From Lachnospiraceae bacterium OF09-6 (GTDB lineage: Bacteria; Bacillota; Clostridia; Lachnospirales; Lachnospiraceae), in assembly GCA_003435055.1 (NCBI GenBank), contig QUMM01000002.1:1-64000 (forward strand): DNA of 64,000 bases. Reading direction: 5' to 3'. The position numbers and the translations under genes are program-made. Each line of letters opens with the position of its first letter. Positions within the stretch are counted from its first letter, which is position 1. Under the pieces are notes generated by a model, which was given only the letters and a program-made list of their open reading frames with translations, was not told the DNA's origin and did no database searches. Of this stretch, positions 32,840-44,000 are shown piece after piece.

Positions 32840-32982
32840 GAAGAATACGGTTTGACAGAGAAAAGGTGTGAATGGAAAACTGACAAACAGCTGGAAGAGT
32901 ACAGAAATCTGTGATAAGATAAGACAAATATGTTTTTGGAAACCAACAAACATCAGCAGATTATGAGACAAGGGGGATTTCG

Positions 32983-34569
32983 TTGGCGGGAAAAGAATTT
33001 GTCAGAGAATTACGGACACACAGAAACACATTAAAAGATAAGATAAGAGAGAAGGCGCAGGAATCCGTAAAGGCAGTACTTCCGGTGATGGTGATAGTAC
33101 TGATATTGAGTTTTCTGATAGCGCCTCTTTCCCCTGAGATTATGGTGGAATTTATGACAGGCGCTGTGCTGGTTATTATCGGCATGGCGTTTTTTTCTCT
33201 TGGAGCAGAAGTATCCATGACTCCAATGGGAGAACGGGTAGGCGGTAATCTGGTAAAAACCAAAAAGCTGTGGTTTATTATCGGAACCGGATTCGTGCTG
33301 GGGATGATGATTACCATATCTGAGCCGGATCTTCAGGTACTTGCACGGCAGGTACCCTCTGTACCGAATATGGTATTGATCTTATCAGTGGCGTTGGGGG
33401 TAGGCTTATTTCTGGCAATTGCGCTGATCCGTATCCTGGTGGGCTTTGCGCTTGCACCACTGCTGATTTTGTTTTATTTGCTTATTTTTCTGCTTGCAAT
33501 GCTGGCACCGGCAGATTTTCTTGCAGTCGCCTTTGATTCGGGAGGTGTAACGACAGGACCGATGACGGTACCGTTTATCATGGCTCTGGGTGTGGGGATT
33601 TCTGCAATTCGAAATGACCGTCATGCAGAAGATGACAGCTTTGGTCTGGTAGCGTTGTGTTCGATTGGACCGATTCTTGCGGTTCTGATCTTAAGTCTGG
33701 TGTATCAGACGGAAGGAAGCTTTTCACTGGAAATCGGCAGGAATATTGCTACTTCAGTGGAAGTGGGACAGCTCTTTTTTGAGGCGGTTCCGGATTATAT
33801 GAAAGAGATTGCGGTATCCCTTCTTCCGATTACGGTTTTCTTTGGACTTTTCCAGATGTTTTCTCTGAAGCTGGAGAAAAAAACGCTGAGCAAAATACTG
33901 ATTGGGCTGGTATATACCTATATTGGCCTGGTATTGTTTCTGACAGGTGCAAATGTGGGATTTATCCCTGCCGGAAATGCACTGGGGACAGTGCTGGCAG
34001 CACTTCCGTATTCCTGGATTCTGATACCGCTCGGTATGCTGATCGGATATTTCATTGTAAAAGCAGAACCGGCTGTATATGTGCTGATGAAGCAGGTAGA
34101 AGAACTGACCGATGGCGCTATATCAGGAAAAGCCATGCAGATCAGTTTATCTATTGGTGTTGCGGTATCAGTAGGACTTTCCATGATTCGTGTACTGACA
34201 GGAATATCTGTTTTGTGGTTTTTGATACCAGGGTATGTCATTGCGCTGGGACTGACATTTCTGGTGCCAAAGATCTTTACCGCGATTGCCTTTGACTCAG
34301 GCGGTGTGGCATCCGGGCCTATGACTGCGACATTTTTGCTTCCACTGGCACAGGGAGCCTGTATCGCCATGGGGGGAGATGTAGTGCGTGATGCTTTTGG
34401 TGTAGTAGCGATGGTAGCTATGACACCGTTGATTACGATACAGATTCTGGGTGTATTGTACGTGAGAAGAGAAACACAGTCAGCCGACAGAAGTACCGGT
34501 GTGGAATACCAGGTGGATATTTCCGAACTGTTTGCAGAGTATGAGGATGATGAAATTATTGAATTCTGA
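32983..34569 (+). CDS. DUF1538 family membrane protein
   Basis: A 528-residue integral membrane protein with two homologous halves of about six helices. Each carries the DUF1538 signature: AVAFDSGGVTTGPMTVPF in the first and AIAFDSGGVASGPMTATF in the second. The repeated DSGGV(T/A)xGPMT is probably part of a transport path. TTG 32983 follows AAGGGGG. A PII-like protein follows 17 bases later, a pairing that suggests a transporter regulated by nucleotide or metabolite binding. The substrate is unknown. Confidence 0.87.
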   Translation: MAGKEFVRELRTHRNTLKDKIREKAQESVKAVLPVMVIVLILSFLIAPLSPEIMVEFMTGAVLVIIGMAFFSLGAEVSMTPMGERVGGNLVKTKKLWFIIGTGFVLGMMITISEPDLQVLARQVPSVPNMVLILSVALGVGLFLAIALIRILVGFALAPLLILFYLLIFLLAMLAPADFLAVAFDSGGVTTGPMTVPFIMALGVGISAIRNDRHAEDDSFGLVALCSIGPILAVLILSLVYQTEGSFSLEIGRNIATSVEVGQLFFEAVPDYMKEIAVSLLPITVFFGLFQMFSLKLEKKTLSKILIGLVYTYIGLVLFLTGANVGFIPAGNALGTVLAALPYSWILIPLGMLIGYFIVKAEPAVYVLMKQVEELTDGAISGKAMQISLSIGVAVSVGLSMIRVLTGISVLWFLIPGYVIALGLTFLVPKIFTAIAFDSGGVASGPMTATFLLPLAQGACIAMGGDVVRDAFGVVAMVAMTPLITIQILGVLYVRRETQSADRSTGVEYQVDISELFAEYEDDEIIEF

Positions 34570-34586
34570 GAAAGGAAAGCACAGAT

Positions 34587-35267
34587 ATGAACAGAGTATT
34601 GATGCTGGTTACGATCAGCAGTCGGAAAAAAATATCAGAATTTGTAAAATTTTATAAAACACATCAGGTAGAAACCGGGACGATTTCTCTTGGAAGAGGA
34701 ACTGCATCCAGTGAGATGTTGGATTGTCTGGGGATGGAAGATGAAGAAAAAGGTATTTTTTTCTCAATAATAACAGAACCGATCTGGCAGAAGATGCAAA
34801 AGGGATTGCAGAAAGAAATGAAGATTGATATTCCGGGAACGGGTATTGCCTTTACGGTTCCGCTCTCCAGTATTGGTGGAAAGCGGACACTGGCATTTTT
34901 TCTGGATGGACAGGAATTTGAAAAAGAGGAGGAAACGGAATTGAAGGATGCGAAGCATGAACTGATTATAGCGATTGCCAATTACGGATATACCACAAAA
35001 GTCATGGAAGCTGCCAGAACCGGAGGCGCAACAGGCGGAACGGTGCTTCATGGAAAAGGAGTAGGAATGAAGCGGGCAGAACAGTTTCTGGGTGTGTCAC
35101 TTGTCTCGGAAAAAGAAGTGATCTTTATCGTCTCGAAGAAAGAAGAAAAAAATGCTATCATGAATGCTATTATGGAAAAGACTGGAATTGGAACAAAGGC
35201 AGGAGCCATTGTATTTTCACTTCCGGTCACGGAAACCGCAGGCCTGAGGCTGTTAGAAGAACTGTAG
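34587..35267 (+). CDS. PII-like signalling protein (two tandem domains)
   Basis: A 226-residue protein made of two PII-like halves. The first is diverged. The second has a T-loop-like region GATGGTVLHGKGVGMK and an end typical of the fold, GIGTKAGAIVFSLPV. PII proteins bind ATP/ADP and small metabolites and gate transporters such as AmtB. Here the partner is plainly the DUF1538 membrane protein encoded just upstream (GAAAGGAAAG ribosome site). Confidence 0.85.
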   Translation: MNRVLMLVTISSRKKISEFVKFYKTHQVETGTISLGRGTASSEMLDCLGMEDEEKGIFFSIITEPIWQKMQKGLQKEMKIDIPGTGIAFTVPLSSIGGKRTLAFFLDGQEFEKEEETELKDAKHELIIAIANYGYTTKVMEAARTGGATGGTVLHGKGVGMKRAEQFLGVSLVSEKEVIFIVSKKEEKNAIMNAIMEKTGIGTKAGAIVFSLPVTETAGLRLLEEL

Positions 35268-35338
35268 TTCCCATTGTTTCTGCCGAATAAACAGAGTGAA
35301 TCAGGAGATTTAGAAGCAGATGGAAGGGTTGTTTTACA

Positions 35339-35367
35339 TTGACGAAAAAACGGAAAAATGGTACTCT
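35339..35367 (+). promoter_or_regulatory. sigma-A type promoter of the hybrid kinase gene
   Basis: TTGACG (35339-35344) and TACTCT (35362-35367) with a 17-bp spacer. AAAGGAGAG at about 35403 is the ribosome site. Confidence 0.6.
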
Positions 35368-35415
35368 AAAGAATGAAAAAGTGAAGTCAGGAAGTGCGCA
35401 TAAAGGAGAGTCTAT

Positions 35416-38039
35416 ATGAGCAGATCAATCAGTCATCAGTTATTTGATAATATGGAGAAAAGACTGAATCAGGTAGAAGCAATTCTGCGCCAGCTTTCGG
35501 TGATCGATAAGGAAAAAGATAAGGAGATACTACAGGAAGCCATTCAGGCGACGCTGAAGATCATTGGAGAGTATACAGAAGCAGAGAGAGTCTTTGTATT
35601 TGACCGAATCGGAGAGACAAAGACAGAATATACCAACTCTTATGAATGGTGCGCAGAAGGGGTAGAGCCGCAGATGGAATATTTGCAGCATGTGCCGAGT
35701 ATCATGATGCCTTACTGGAATGAGACTTTTGAAAAAGGCGACAGTATTGTGATTCAAGATCTGGAAGAGATTGCAGACCAGATGCCGTCAGAATACAATA
35801 TGCTGAAAATACAGGATGTTCATTCAGAAATTGCAGTGCCGATTTTTTATAAGGACAGGCTGACCGGATTCATTGGGCTGGATAATCCATCTATGAAAGA
35901 TCAGAAACTCCTGCTGCGGCTTCTGAATCTGGTGGGAAATCATATGGGCAGCAACAGGGAAAACATTCGGATGATGAATCTTCTGAAAAAGAAGCAGAGA
36001 ATACTGGAGAACAGCCTTCAGATACAGGAGCGGGAAAGAAATATTCTGAATGTACTTTGCTATGAATACACATCAGTGTATATGGTGGATCTGCAGGCAG
36101 ACTGGGCTGAGATTATCAAGCTGAGGGAAAAATCGAATGTTACCGAGCTGGTAGGCAGAGAAGAGAAAAAGATCATTTGTTATTCCAGACTGTTGAAGGA
36201 TTATTATGATCGTTTTGTAATCAAAGAGGAGTATCCGCATTTTTTAGAAATGCTGAGTGCAGAAAATCTGATGGAAGAACTGAAGAGGAAAGAGCGGATC
36301 TCTTATCGTTATCATACTTTCCCGAATGCATATGGAAAAGAGTTCTTTGAAGTACAGATTACCAGAGTGCAGACAGAGAAAGAAGAGCGGATGATCATCA
36401 TGGGCTTTCGGCATATTGATGATATTATTCTGGAAGAACGAATACAGCAACAGGCGCTGAAGAAGGCACTGGATGAGGCAAGACTGAATAATGAGATCAT
36501 TTCTGCCATCAGCAAGATCTATTTTGCCATTTACCGAATTGATCTGAAAAAGGACTTTTATGAAGACGTGTCCAGTGACAGTGAAGTGCATTCACTGTCC
36601 GGAACATGTGGAAAAGCGTCTGACCGCATGACGGAATTGTGCCGCAAGTTTGTAGCACCCGAGTACAGTGACCGTGTGATGGAATTCTTTGATCTGTCTA
36701 CTTTGCAAGAGCGAATGAAGGAAGAAGAGACCATTGCCATAGAATATCTGGCGCAGGATGACAACTGGCATCTGGCCAGATTTATCGTGAAAAAGCGAGA
36801 TGAATATGGAGAAGTAGAGAATGTGCTCTATGTAACAAGTCTGATCAGTGACCAGAAACGCCGGGAGCAATACTGGATTATGATTGCGGATGCAGCAAAT
36901 AAAGCAAATGAGGCTAAGTCAGAGTTTCTGTCGCGTATGTCTCACGATATCCGTACACCATTGAATGTGATTACCGGTCTGGTTGGTGTGGCGAAAGCTC
37001 ATCCGGGGGAGAAAGAGAAGATAGAGGAGTGCCTGGATAAGATCAGTGTGACAGGAAAGAATCTTCAGAACCTGGTAAATGATGTACTGGATCTCAAGCA
37101 GATCGAGAGTGGTAAACTTGAGATCCATCCAAAGAGATGCAGCTTGCAGATTTGTTTGAAAGTGTCCAGAAAATGCTGGATCCAGGTATATTAAAGCGAA
37201 AACTGGAATTTCAGTGTGTACAGCATGATATTTTCCATCCGTGTCTGCTGGCAGATCAGCTGCGTCTGGAGCAAATCTATATGAATCTGTTATCCAATGC
37301 CATAAAATATACACCGGATGGTGGAATGGTGTCCTTTGAATTATATGAAAAGCCGGCGGAAGAACCTGGAAAGGTACAGCTGATATCTGTGATCAGTGAT
37401 ACAGGAATTGGTATGACGGAAGAATTCATGAAGGAAATGTATTCGGAATTCTCCAGAGCAGTAGATACCAGAGTGAATAAAGTAAGAGGAAGTGGTCTGG
37501 GTCTGGCGATTGTTAAGAAGATTACCGATCTGATGGATGGCACCGTAGAAGTGGAAAGCAAACCAGAGCATGGAACCAGATTTTGTGTGACCGTCAGCTT
37601 CCCGTGGATAGAGAAAGCACCAGAATATCCGGAAGAGGAAAATATGGATGACAGCCTGAAGCAGTTATCGATACTGGTGGCTGAAGATAATGATCTGAGT
37701 TATGAAGTAGAAGAAGAACTGTTGACCATAAGGGGAATGGAGTGCAGTCGGGCAGATAATGGTCAGGCGTGTGTGGAGAAATTCCGTCTGTCTGCGCCTG
37801 GTACCTACGATGCGATACTGATGGATATGCAGATGCCGGTGATGGATGGCCCGACAGCAGCCAGAACGATTCGCAGGCTGGATCATCCGCAGGCTCGAGA
37901 GATCCCAATAATAGCGGTGACAGCCAATGCTTACCATGAAGATATTCAGAAATGTCTCAAGGCAGGTATGAATGAACATCTGGCCAAGCCGGTGGACTAT
38001 CAGAAGCTGACAGATCTATTGAAAAAATTATGTCGGTAA
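35416..38039 (+). CDS. GAF-domain hybrid histidine kinase with receiver domain (frameshifted)
   Basis: A protein of about 875 residues without membrane helices. The domain order is an N-terminal GAF domain (about 25-180) and two PAS-like stretches (about 215-350 and 370-490). The HisKA domain has EFLSRMSHDIRTPLN near residue 512, followed by the ATPase (NLLSNAIKYTPDGG, DTGIGM, GSGLGLAIV). A C-terminal receiver with LVAEDN, phospho-Asp in LMDMQMP and LAKPV completes it. The frame slips at the A-run 37131-37133; one extra A restores HPKEMQLADLF. It probably passes phosphate to an unknown partner. Confidence 0.9.
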
Positions 38040-38057
38040 GAGAAAAGAGGAGAGAGG

Positions 38058-39014
38058 ATGAAGCACTTAAATTATGGAAAAATTGTATTGATTGGAGCAG
38101 GTCATGTGGGATCTGCCATACTGGATTCCATTCTTCGCATGAATCTGGCTGATGAGATTGTGGTGATCAACCGGAATGAGAAGAAGGCACAGGGTGTAGT
38201 ACTGGATGCCAGCCATACCACTGCCTTTGCCTACAGTTCGAATACGAATATCCGGGTTGGAGGCTTTGAAGAGTGTGAAGATGCACAAATTATTATCAAT
38301 ACAGCCGGACCGAGTATTCAACCTGGTAATTCCAGAGACCGTATGGTACTTCTGCAGACCAATGTGGAAGTGATGCGGGAGACTATGAAGAAGATCGTGT
38401 CTTATACCAGAGATGCGATTCTGATCAATGTATCCAATCCGATGGATATTCTGACTTACATAGCACAGCATGAATTCCGTTATCCCATGAATAAGATATT
38501 CGGAACAGGAACTTTGCTGGATACGGCCAGATTTAACAAGATGCTGGCGGATATCTGCAAGGTGGATGCCAAGAATGTAACCGGTTTTGTTATGGGAGAA
38601 CATGGGGGAACCTGCTTTATTCCATGGAATTGTGTGAATATTGTGGGAATTCCGTTTTCTGAATTTCAGTCACAGTTTGAACTGGAGGAGCCGATTGATA
38701 AAGAAAAGCTGCTTCATGAGGTGAAGGTCAGTGGACTGGATATTGTAGAATTAAAGGGATATACCAGTTCTGGGATTGCTTTAAGCGTCTGCCGCCTGGT
38801 AGGTGCAATTATGAGAAACGAGAAGGCAGTTGTGCCGGTATCTACAGTACTGGATGGGGAGTATGGACTGGCTGAGGTGGCCATGAGCATGCCGTGTGTC
38901 ATTTCCAGAAACGGAATTGACCGTGTGTTGCAGCTCCCTCTGGATGAAGAAGGAAAGAAAGGACTGGAACACTGTTACGAATACCTGCATGGGATTATTG
39001 GACAGATTCAGTAA
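38058..39014 (+). CDS. lactate/malate dehydrogenase family protein
   Basis: A 318-residue NAD-dependent 2-hydroxyacid dehydrogenase. The Rossmann motif is GAGHVGSAI, the catalytic Asp/Arg pair is in GTLLDTARF and the catalytic histidine is in GEHGG. In the specificity loop AGPSIQPGNSR the arginine that polarises the carbonyl is kept. The residue that decides lactate (Gln) or malate (Arg) appears to be isoleucine, resembling L-2-hydroxyisocaproate dehydrogenases. It may thus prefer bulky 2-oxo acids; this is inferred from an alignment by eye. GAGAGAGG precedes ATG 38058. Confidence 0.85.
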   Translation: MKHLNYGKIVLIGAGHVGSAILDSILRMNLADEIVVINRNEKKAQGVVLDASHTTAFAYSSNTNIRVGGFEECEDAQIIINTAGPSIQPGNSRDRMVLLQTNVEVMRETMKKIVSYTRDAILINVSNPMDILTYIAQHEFRYPMNKIFGTGTLLDTARFNKMLADICKVDAKNVTGFVMGEHGGTCFIPWNCVNIVGIPFSEFQSQFELEEPIDKEKLLHEVKVSGLDIVELKGYTSSGIALSVCRLVGAIMRNEKAVVPVSTVLDGEYGLAEVAMSMPCVISRNGIDRVLQLPLDEEGKKGLEHCYEYLHGIIGQIQ

Positions 39015-39031
39015 TTGTAAAAGACAGATTT

Positions 39032-39640
39032 ATGTTAGGAAAAACACATGCAGTAGTGGGAGTTACCACAGGACTTTTGGTACTGCAGCCGAGGAACATG
39101 ACAGAATTAGTAGTAGGAACAGCAGGAGCACTGATTGGATCTGTGATCAGTGATATTGATGTGGGAACTTCAGGATCCCACCGGGATGCCAATAAAATGA
39201 TCGCATTGATGGTATCGACGGTGGCCGCAGCGGGAGTGGCAGATTATATCTGGCAGATCGGGATTTACAGCCGTATGATACAGCATGTAAATCTGGTACG
39301 GATCTGGCTGTCAGTACAGGCATTTCTTACTATCTGCGCAATGGGAATGAAGAGCAGACATCGGACTTTTATGCATTCCTTTCTGGCTATGGCACTTCTG
39401 ACTGGGTGTCTGTGGATGTTTCTTCCAGCAGCGGCTGGCTATTTCACAGTGGGATTTTCCACACATTTGCTGTTGGATTTTTTTAATAAAAAAGGAGAAC
39501 GGATCTTCTTTCCGGCAAAGAAGTACTTTGGAATAAGGATACTTTCTTCCTCCGGTCTGGTCAATGATGTGCTGTTTGGAGTAGGATTCCTGGCGATGAT
39601 CAGAGTGATCTGGATGTTGGCGAAAAGAATTTGTCTGTAA
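39032..39640 (+). CDS. membrane-bound metal-dependent hydrolase (YdjM/DUF457 type)
   Basis: A 202-residue membrane protein with the YdjM-type opening GKTHAVVGVTTGLL, in which the histidine is conserved. A metal-binding SDID follows at about residue 40 (VISDIDVGTSGSHRD), then RHRTFMHSFLAM and STHLLLDFFNKKG. These H/D motifs define the family. The physiological substrate is unknown; B. subtilis and E. coli relatives are linked to membrane stress or DNA-damage responses. It lies 17 bases after the dehydrogenase gene. Confidence 0.8.
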   Translation: MLGKTHAVVGVTTGLLVLQPRNMTELVVGTAGALIGSVISDIDVGTSGSHRDANKMIALMVSTVAAAGVADYIWQIGIYSRMIQHVNLVRIWLSVQAFLTICAMGMKSRHRTFMHSFLAMALLTGCLWMFLPAAAGYFTVGFSTHLLLDFFNKKGERIFFPAKKYFGIRILSSSGLVNDVLFGVGFLAMIRVIWMLAKRICL

Positions 39641-39641
39641 T

Positions 39642-39745
39642 CGAGATCCAGAAAGCCATGGATAATCTGATGAAGGGAAGAGCTGTTGCGTGCAGGTGGC
39701 TTCTATGCCAGCCTGTATAATGCTCAATCCGTGACAACAGAATGA
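39642..39745 (+). pseudogene. remnant of an ABC exporter (C-terminal end, internal deletion)
   Basis: One frame reads IEIQKAMDNLMKGR, the helix after Walker B in exporter-type ABC proteins. Another reads ELLRAGGFYASLYNAQSVTT and a stop, the usual exporter C-terminus. The D-loop/H-loop segment between them has been deleted at a shared AGAG. It is a relic with no function. Confidence 0.6.
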
Positions 39746-39785
39746 ACGCAGAGTGCCGAGGCATTCTTGAATTTATTGTATGAAG

Positions 39786-39819
39786 GAAAAAGATACCGCA
39801 GACAGCCGGTATCTTTTTC
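39786..39819. terminator. bidirectional intrinsic terminator
   Basis: AAAAAGATACCG pairs perfectly with CGGTATCTTTTT, giving A- and T-tracts on both sides. Confidence 0.85.
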
Positions 39820-39898
39820 TATATCAGGGAGTTGAAAGAAATGGTATTTAAAGTTAAACTGAAAAGAAGAATGAATATAGGAAAGGAAACCTGTGACT

Positions 39899-41053
39899 AT
39901 GAAATTTTTTCATCTGTCAGATTTACATATTGGCATTAAGTTGTATAACAGAGATCTTCTGGAAGATCAGAAAATTGTTTTGCGGCAAATCGTGGAGCAG
40001 GCTGGAAAAGAGTGCCCGGATGCGATTGTGATTGCCGGTGATATTTATGATAAAGCGATTCCCTCTGTGGAGGCAGTGGGAGTATTTGACCAGTTTGTAA
40101 GAAACTTAAGAAGAACAGTGCCGAATGCGGTGATTATGATGATCAGCGGAAATCATGACAGTGCACCGAGAGTAAACCTATACCGGAATATTCTGGAAGA
40201 ACAGAAGATCTATATGGTCGGAATGCCGCCACAGAGACCGGAAGAACAGATAGAGAAGGTGACATTGCAGGACGCATGGGGGAATGTGAACTTTTATCTG
40301 CTGCCATTTGTAAAGCCATCTATGGTGAAACCGGTGGTTGGAACAGAAGAAAATGGAAATCTTTTGTCCTATCAGGAAAGTCTGAGGCGTATGATGGAGC
40401 GGGAACAGATCCGGGAAGAGGAGCGAAATGTCTGTGTCAGTCATCAGTTTTACCTCCCGGTGGGAACAGGAGCAGAACAGGTACAGCGAATGGATTCGGA
40501 GATTTGTACTGTGGGAAATATCGATCAGGTGAGCGCAGAGATATTGAAACAGTTTGACTACAGTGCGCTGGGACATATTCACAAACCTATGAAAGTGGGT
40601 GGGGATCGAATCCGGTACTGTGGAACGCCAATGCAGTATTCTGTCAGTGAGGCAGGACAGAAGAAGGCGATTCTGATGGTGGAATTAAAAGAAAAAGGGA
40701 CATACAGTGTAACACCGATTCCACTTAATGCGCCACATGAGGTACGAATCATAAAAGGAGAATTAAATGAGATCCTGAAACAGGAATGTGAGGATTATGT
40801 ATCCGTGCTTCTGACGGATCGGATGGATCTGGACATTTGTGATATGCAGGATCGTCTGTATACAGCATTCCCAAATCTCCTGGAGATTCGAAGAGAACGG
40901 TGGGACAGACTGGATTATGAAATGGCTGACAGCCAGGTGGAAATGGATATGGATCCATATCTGCTGTGCTGTTCATTTCTGAAGGATCTGAATGAAGAAG
41001 AAAAGGCGTTGTTAAAAAAGGTAATCGGAGAAGTACAGGAGGAACAGGAATGA
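39899..41053 (+). CDS. sbcD: exonuclease SbcD, nuclease subunit
   Basis: A 384-residue calcineurin-like phosphoesterase, the Mre11-type subunit. Metal-binding motifs are in order: KFFHLSDLHIG, VIAGDIYD, SGNHD, SHQFYLP and ALGHIHKP. With SbcC it forms the SbcCD complex that opens DNA hairpins and blocked ends. It overlaps sbcC by four bases (ATGA), so the two are co-translated. ATG 39899 is taken as start; GTG 39893 is closer to GAAAGGAAA and also possible. Confidence 0.95.
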   Translation: MKFFHLSDLHIGIKLYNRDLLEDQKIVLRQIVEQAGKECPDAIVIAGDIYDKAIPSVEAVGVFDQFVRNLRRTVPNAVIMMISGNHDSAPRVNLYRNILEEQKIYMVGMPPQRPEEQIEKVTLQDAWGNVNFYLLPFVKPSMVKPVVGTEENGNLLSYQESLRRMMEREQIREEERNVCVSHQFYLPVGTGAEQVQRMDSEICTVGNIDQVSAEILKQFDYSALGHIHKPMKVGGDRIRYCGTPMQYSVSEAGQKKAILMVELKEKGTYSVTPIPLNAPHEVRIIKGELNEILKQECEDYVSVLLTDRMDLDICDMQDRLYTAFPNLLEIRRERWDRLDYEMADSQVEMDMDPYLLCCSFLKDLNEEEKALLKKVIGEVQEEQE

Positions 41054-44000
41054 GACCAAGAAAACTGACGATGCAGGCGTTTGGCTCTTATGGAAAAAAA
41101 ACGGAGATCGATTTCTCCGGGCTGCGTCAGAATCTGTTTTTGATCACCGGGGATACAGGAGCTGGAAAAACGACAGTGTTTGATGCGATTGTATTTGCTC
41201 TGTACGGAGAAGCAAGCTCTGGAAGTAATAAAAAGGACGGGGCAGAGCTACAGAGTCAATATGGAAGTGAAAGCCTGGAACCGTATGTGGAGCTTGAATT
41301 TGAAAAAACGAGAGGATCGGAAAAAGAAATCTACATTGTGAGAAGAAGTCCGAGACATACACGTCCGAAAAAAAGAGGAAATGGCAGTCTGGAGGTATCA
41401 GGAAGTGTGGCACTGTATATGCCGGATGGAACGGAGTATCCACAAAAAGAAGCAGATCGGAAACTGGAAGAACTGGCAGGACTGACAAAGGGACAGTTTA
41501 TGCAGGTGGCCATGATTGCCAGGGTGAGTTTATGGAATTGCTGCGGGCAAAATCTGATGACAAAAAAATGATTTTCCGAAAACTGTTTCAGACAGAGTTC
41601 TACCAGAAACTGACTGAGAATCTGGCAGGAAAAAGAAAAGAAAAACAGAGTGAAATCGGAAAAATCCGTACCATCTGTCAGACAGAGGCAGCCCACATTC
41701 TGTTGCCGAAGGAGTATGAACACACAGATGAGCTGGAACAAATCCGTAGAAGAATTCTCTCATCAGACCGTTTGTCGGTAACGGATCTGGAGCTTCTGCT
41801 GAAAGAACTGGAGAAGTTGTGCGAGGTATCTGACAGGCAGCAGGAGGAACTGGAAAAACGTTGCATGGAACTGTCACGAAAGCGAGATGAGGACAGAGAA
41901 GCTGTGATTCATGGAAAGAATCAGATGCGGTATTTTCAGCAGAAAGAGCAGGCGGAAAAAGTGCTGAAAGAATACCAGGAGACGGAAGAGGAGCGGCAGG
42001 CAGTAAAAAGAAAAATTGGACAGATTCAACAGGCTGGAGAAATCCGGGAAAAATATCAGCAATGGCAGGAAGCAGTACAACGGAGGAAACAGGCGGAACA
42101 GGGACTGCAGGAGCAAAGAGAGATACTTCCACGTCTGAGAAAAGAAAGCCTGATGGCCCAGAAGGAAGAGCAAAAGGCGGAAGAAGCTTACCAGCTGGCT
42201 GTGGAACAGAATACCAGAGTGGAACAGGAAGTGGAAAAGGTACGGAAGACGTTGAAGAGACGCCGACAGGCAGAGACGGAAGCAGAGAAAACGAAGAAGA
42301 AGTTACAACAGCTGGTAAAAAGCGAAAAAGAGTCTCTGGAAAGTCTGGAGCAACTGGAAAAACAGTATAAGGACTGGAAGGGTGAAGAGGAGTCGCTGCA
42401 TGATACAGAGACGCAAATGGCATTGTGGAATGTGCAGACAGAAGAGGCTAAAGCACTGGAAAGTGAACTGAAAAAAACAGAATCTCTGGAAGAAGAGTGG
42501 AAAAAAACGCAGAAAGAGGCAGAAAAAAACAGGAAGAATTATGAGAAAAGCAGAAAGGAATGGATGGTTTGCAGTGGAGAGTACCTGGAACAGCAGACAG
42601 CATTTCTGGATGCACAGGCAGGACTTCTGGCACGGGAACAGCTGAAGCCTGGGAAACCATGCCCGGTATGCGGATCACTGTCGCATCCGGCACCATGTAT
42701 GGATCAGGAGGATGGCGAGATACTGACCAGAGACGAACTGAAGAAGCTTCAGGAAGAGATGCATAAGCTTCAGAAAAAGCAGGAAGAGAATGCCAGCAGG
42801 GCAGAAGTGCAGAGAACTCTGGCAGAAGAAAAAGAACAGGTATTGATACAGGAACGTGAGAAACTTTGGACACGAATGCGAAAAAGTATTGCAGAAATGC
42901 CGGAAGAATTAGACTGGGAACAGGCTGGGAAGTATCTTGCTGCCTGGGCGGAAGAACTGAGAATGAAAGGAAGCGGTCTGGAGGCCCAAAAGACCAGATG
43001 GAATACACTGAGATGTCAGATGGAGAAAAACAGAGAGCAAAAACAGGAGAGAGAGAATCAACTGACTCAGATAAAGGACCAGCAGGCACAGACAAAAGCC
43101 ATATTAGAAGGATGTTTTGCTAGGATGGCAGAGTTGAGACTGGATGGAACTTATCAGACAGAAGTGGAAGCAGAGAATGAGCAAAAACTTTCAGCAGCCA
43201 GGAGAAAGAAAAAAGAATCTTGTTTTCAGGAGGCGAGAAAACAGGCGCAGGAAAGCAACGGCAGGCAGAAGCAGGCACAGATTCTGATTGAGCAGTTTGA
43301 ACAGGATCTGCCGAAAAGGCAGGAAGAAGAACAGGAAAAAGAAAAGAAATATGAGAGTCTGCTGGATAGACGGCAGATGACAGAAGAAACATGGGTGCAG
43401 ATTGCAAAGCAATATTCGCAGACAGATGCAGAAGAAATGCAAATGCGACTAGAGCGCGACCTGGAAGCAATTGCAGCCGCAAAGCAGTTAAAGAAAACGG
43501 CGGAAAAAGAAATCGGACAGAATGTTATTCCAGACCTGGAAGAATTGGAGAAGCAGAAAGCCAGATCAGAGGAACTGCTAAATAAAATGAGAGAACAGCT
43601 GACAGAGTGCAGTACCAGATACCAGACGAACCGGAAAGCATTGGAGCGATTGAAAGTTAATCAGGAAACACGAAAGAAAATCGTGGAGGATTATAGCAGG
43701 ACAGAACATCTGTATCAGCTATTGTCCGGAAATATATCAGGTGCCCGGATGGACATCGAGACATTTGTGCAACGGTATTATCTGGAACATATTTTGATAG
43801 CGGCTAATCGACGGTTTGGAGAAATGTCAGGAGGACAGTATGAACTGCGAATGTATCAGCTGGATAAGGCTGGTACAGGGAAAAATCACGGGTTGGATCT
43901 GATGGTATATTCCACAGTAACCGGGAAGGAGCGGGAAGTAAGAACTTTGTCAGGAGGGGAATCCTTTATGGCAGCCCTTTCTCTGGCACTGGGGATGGCG

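Noticed and set aside
41530..43123. Several long opposite-strand frames within sbcC
   Set aside because: They are shadows caused by the glutamate- and lysine-rich coiled-coil codons of sbcC.
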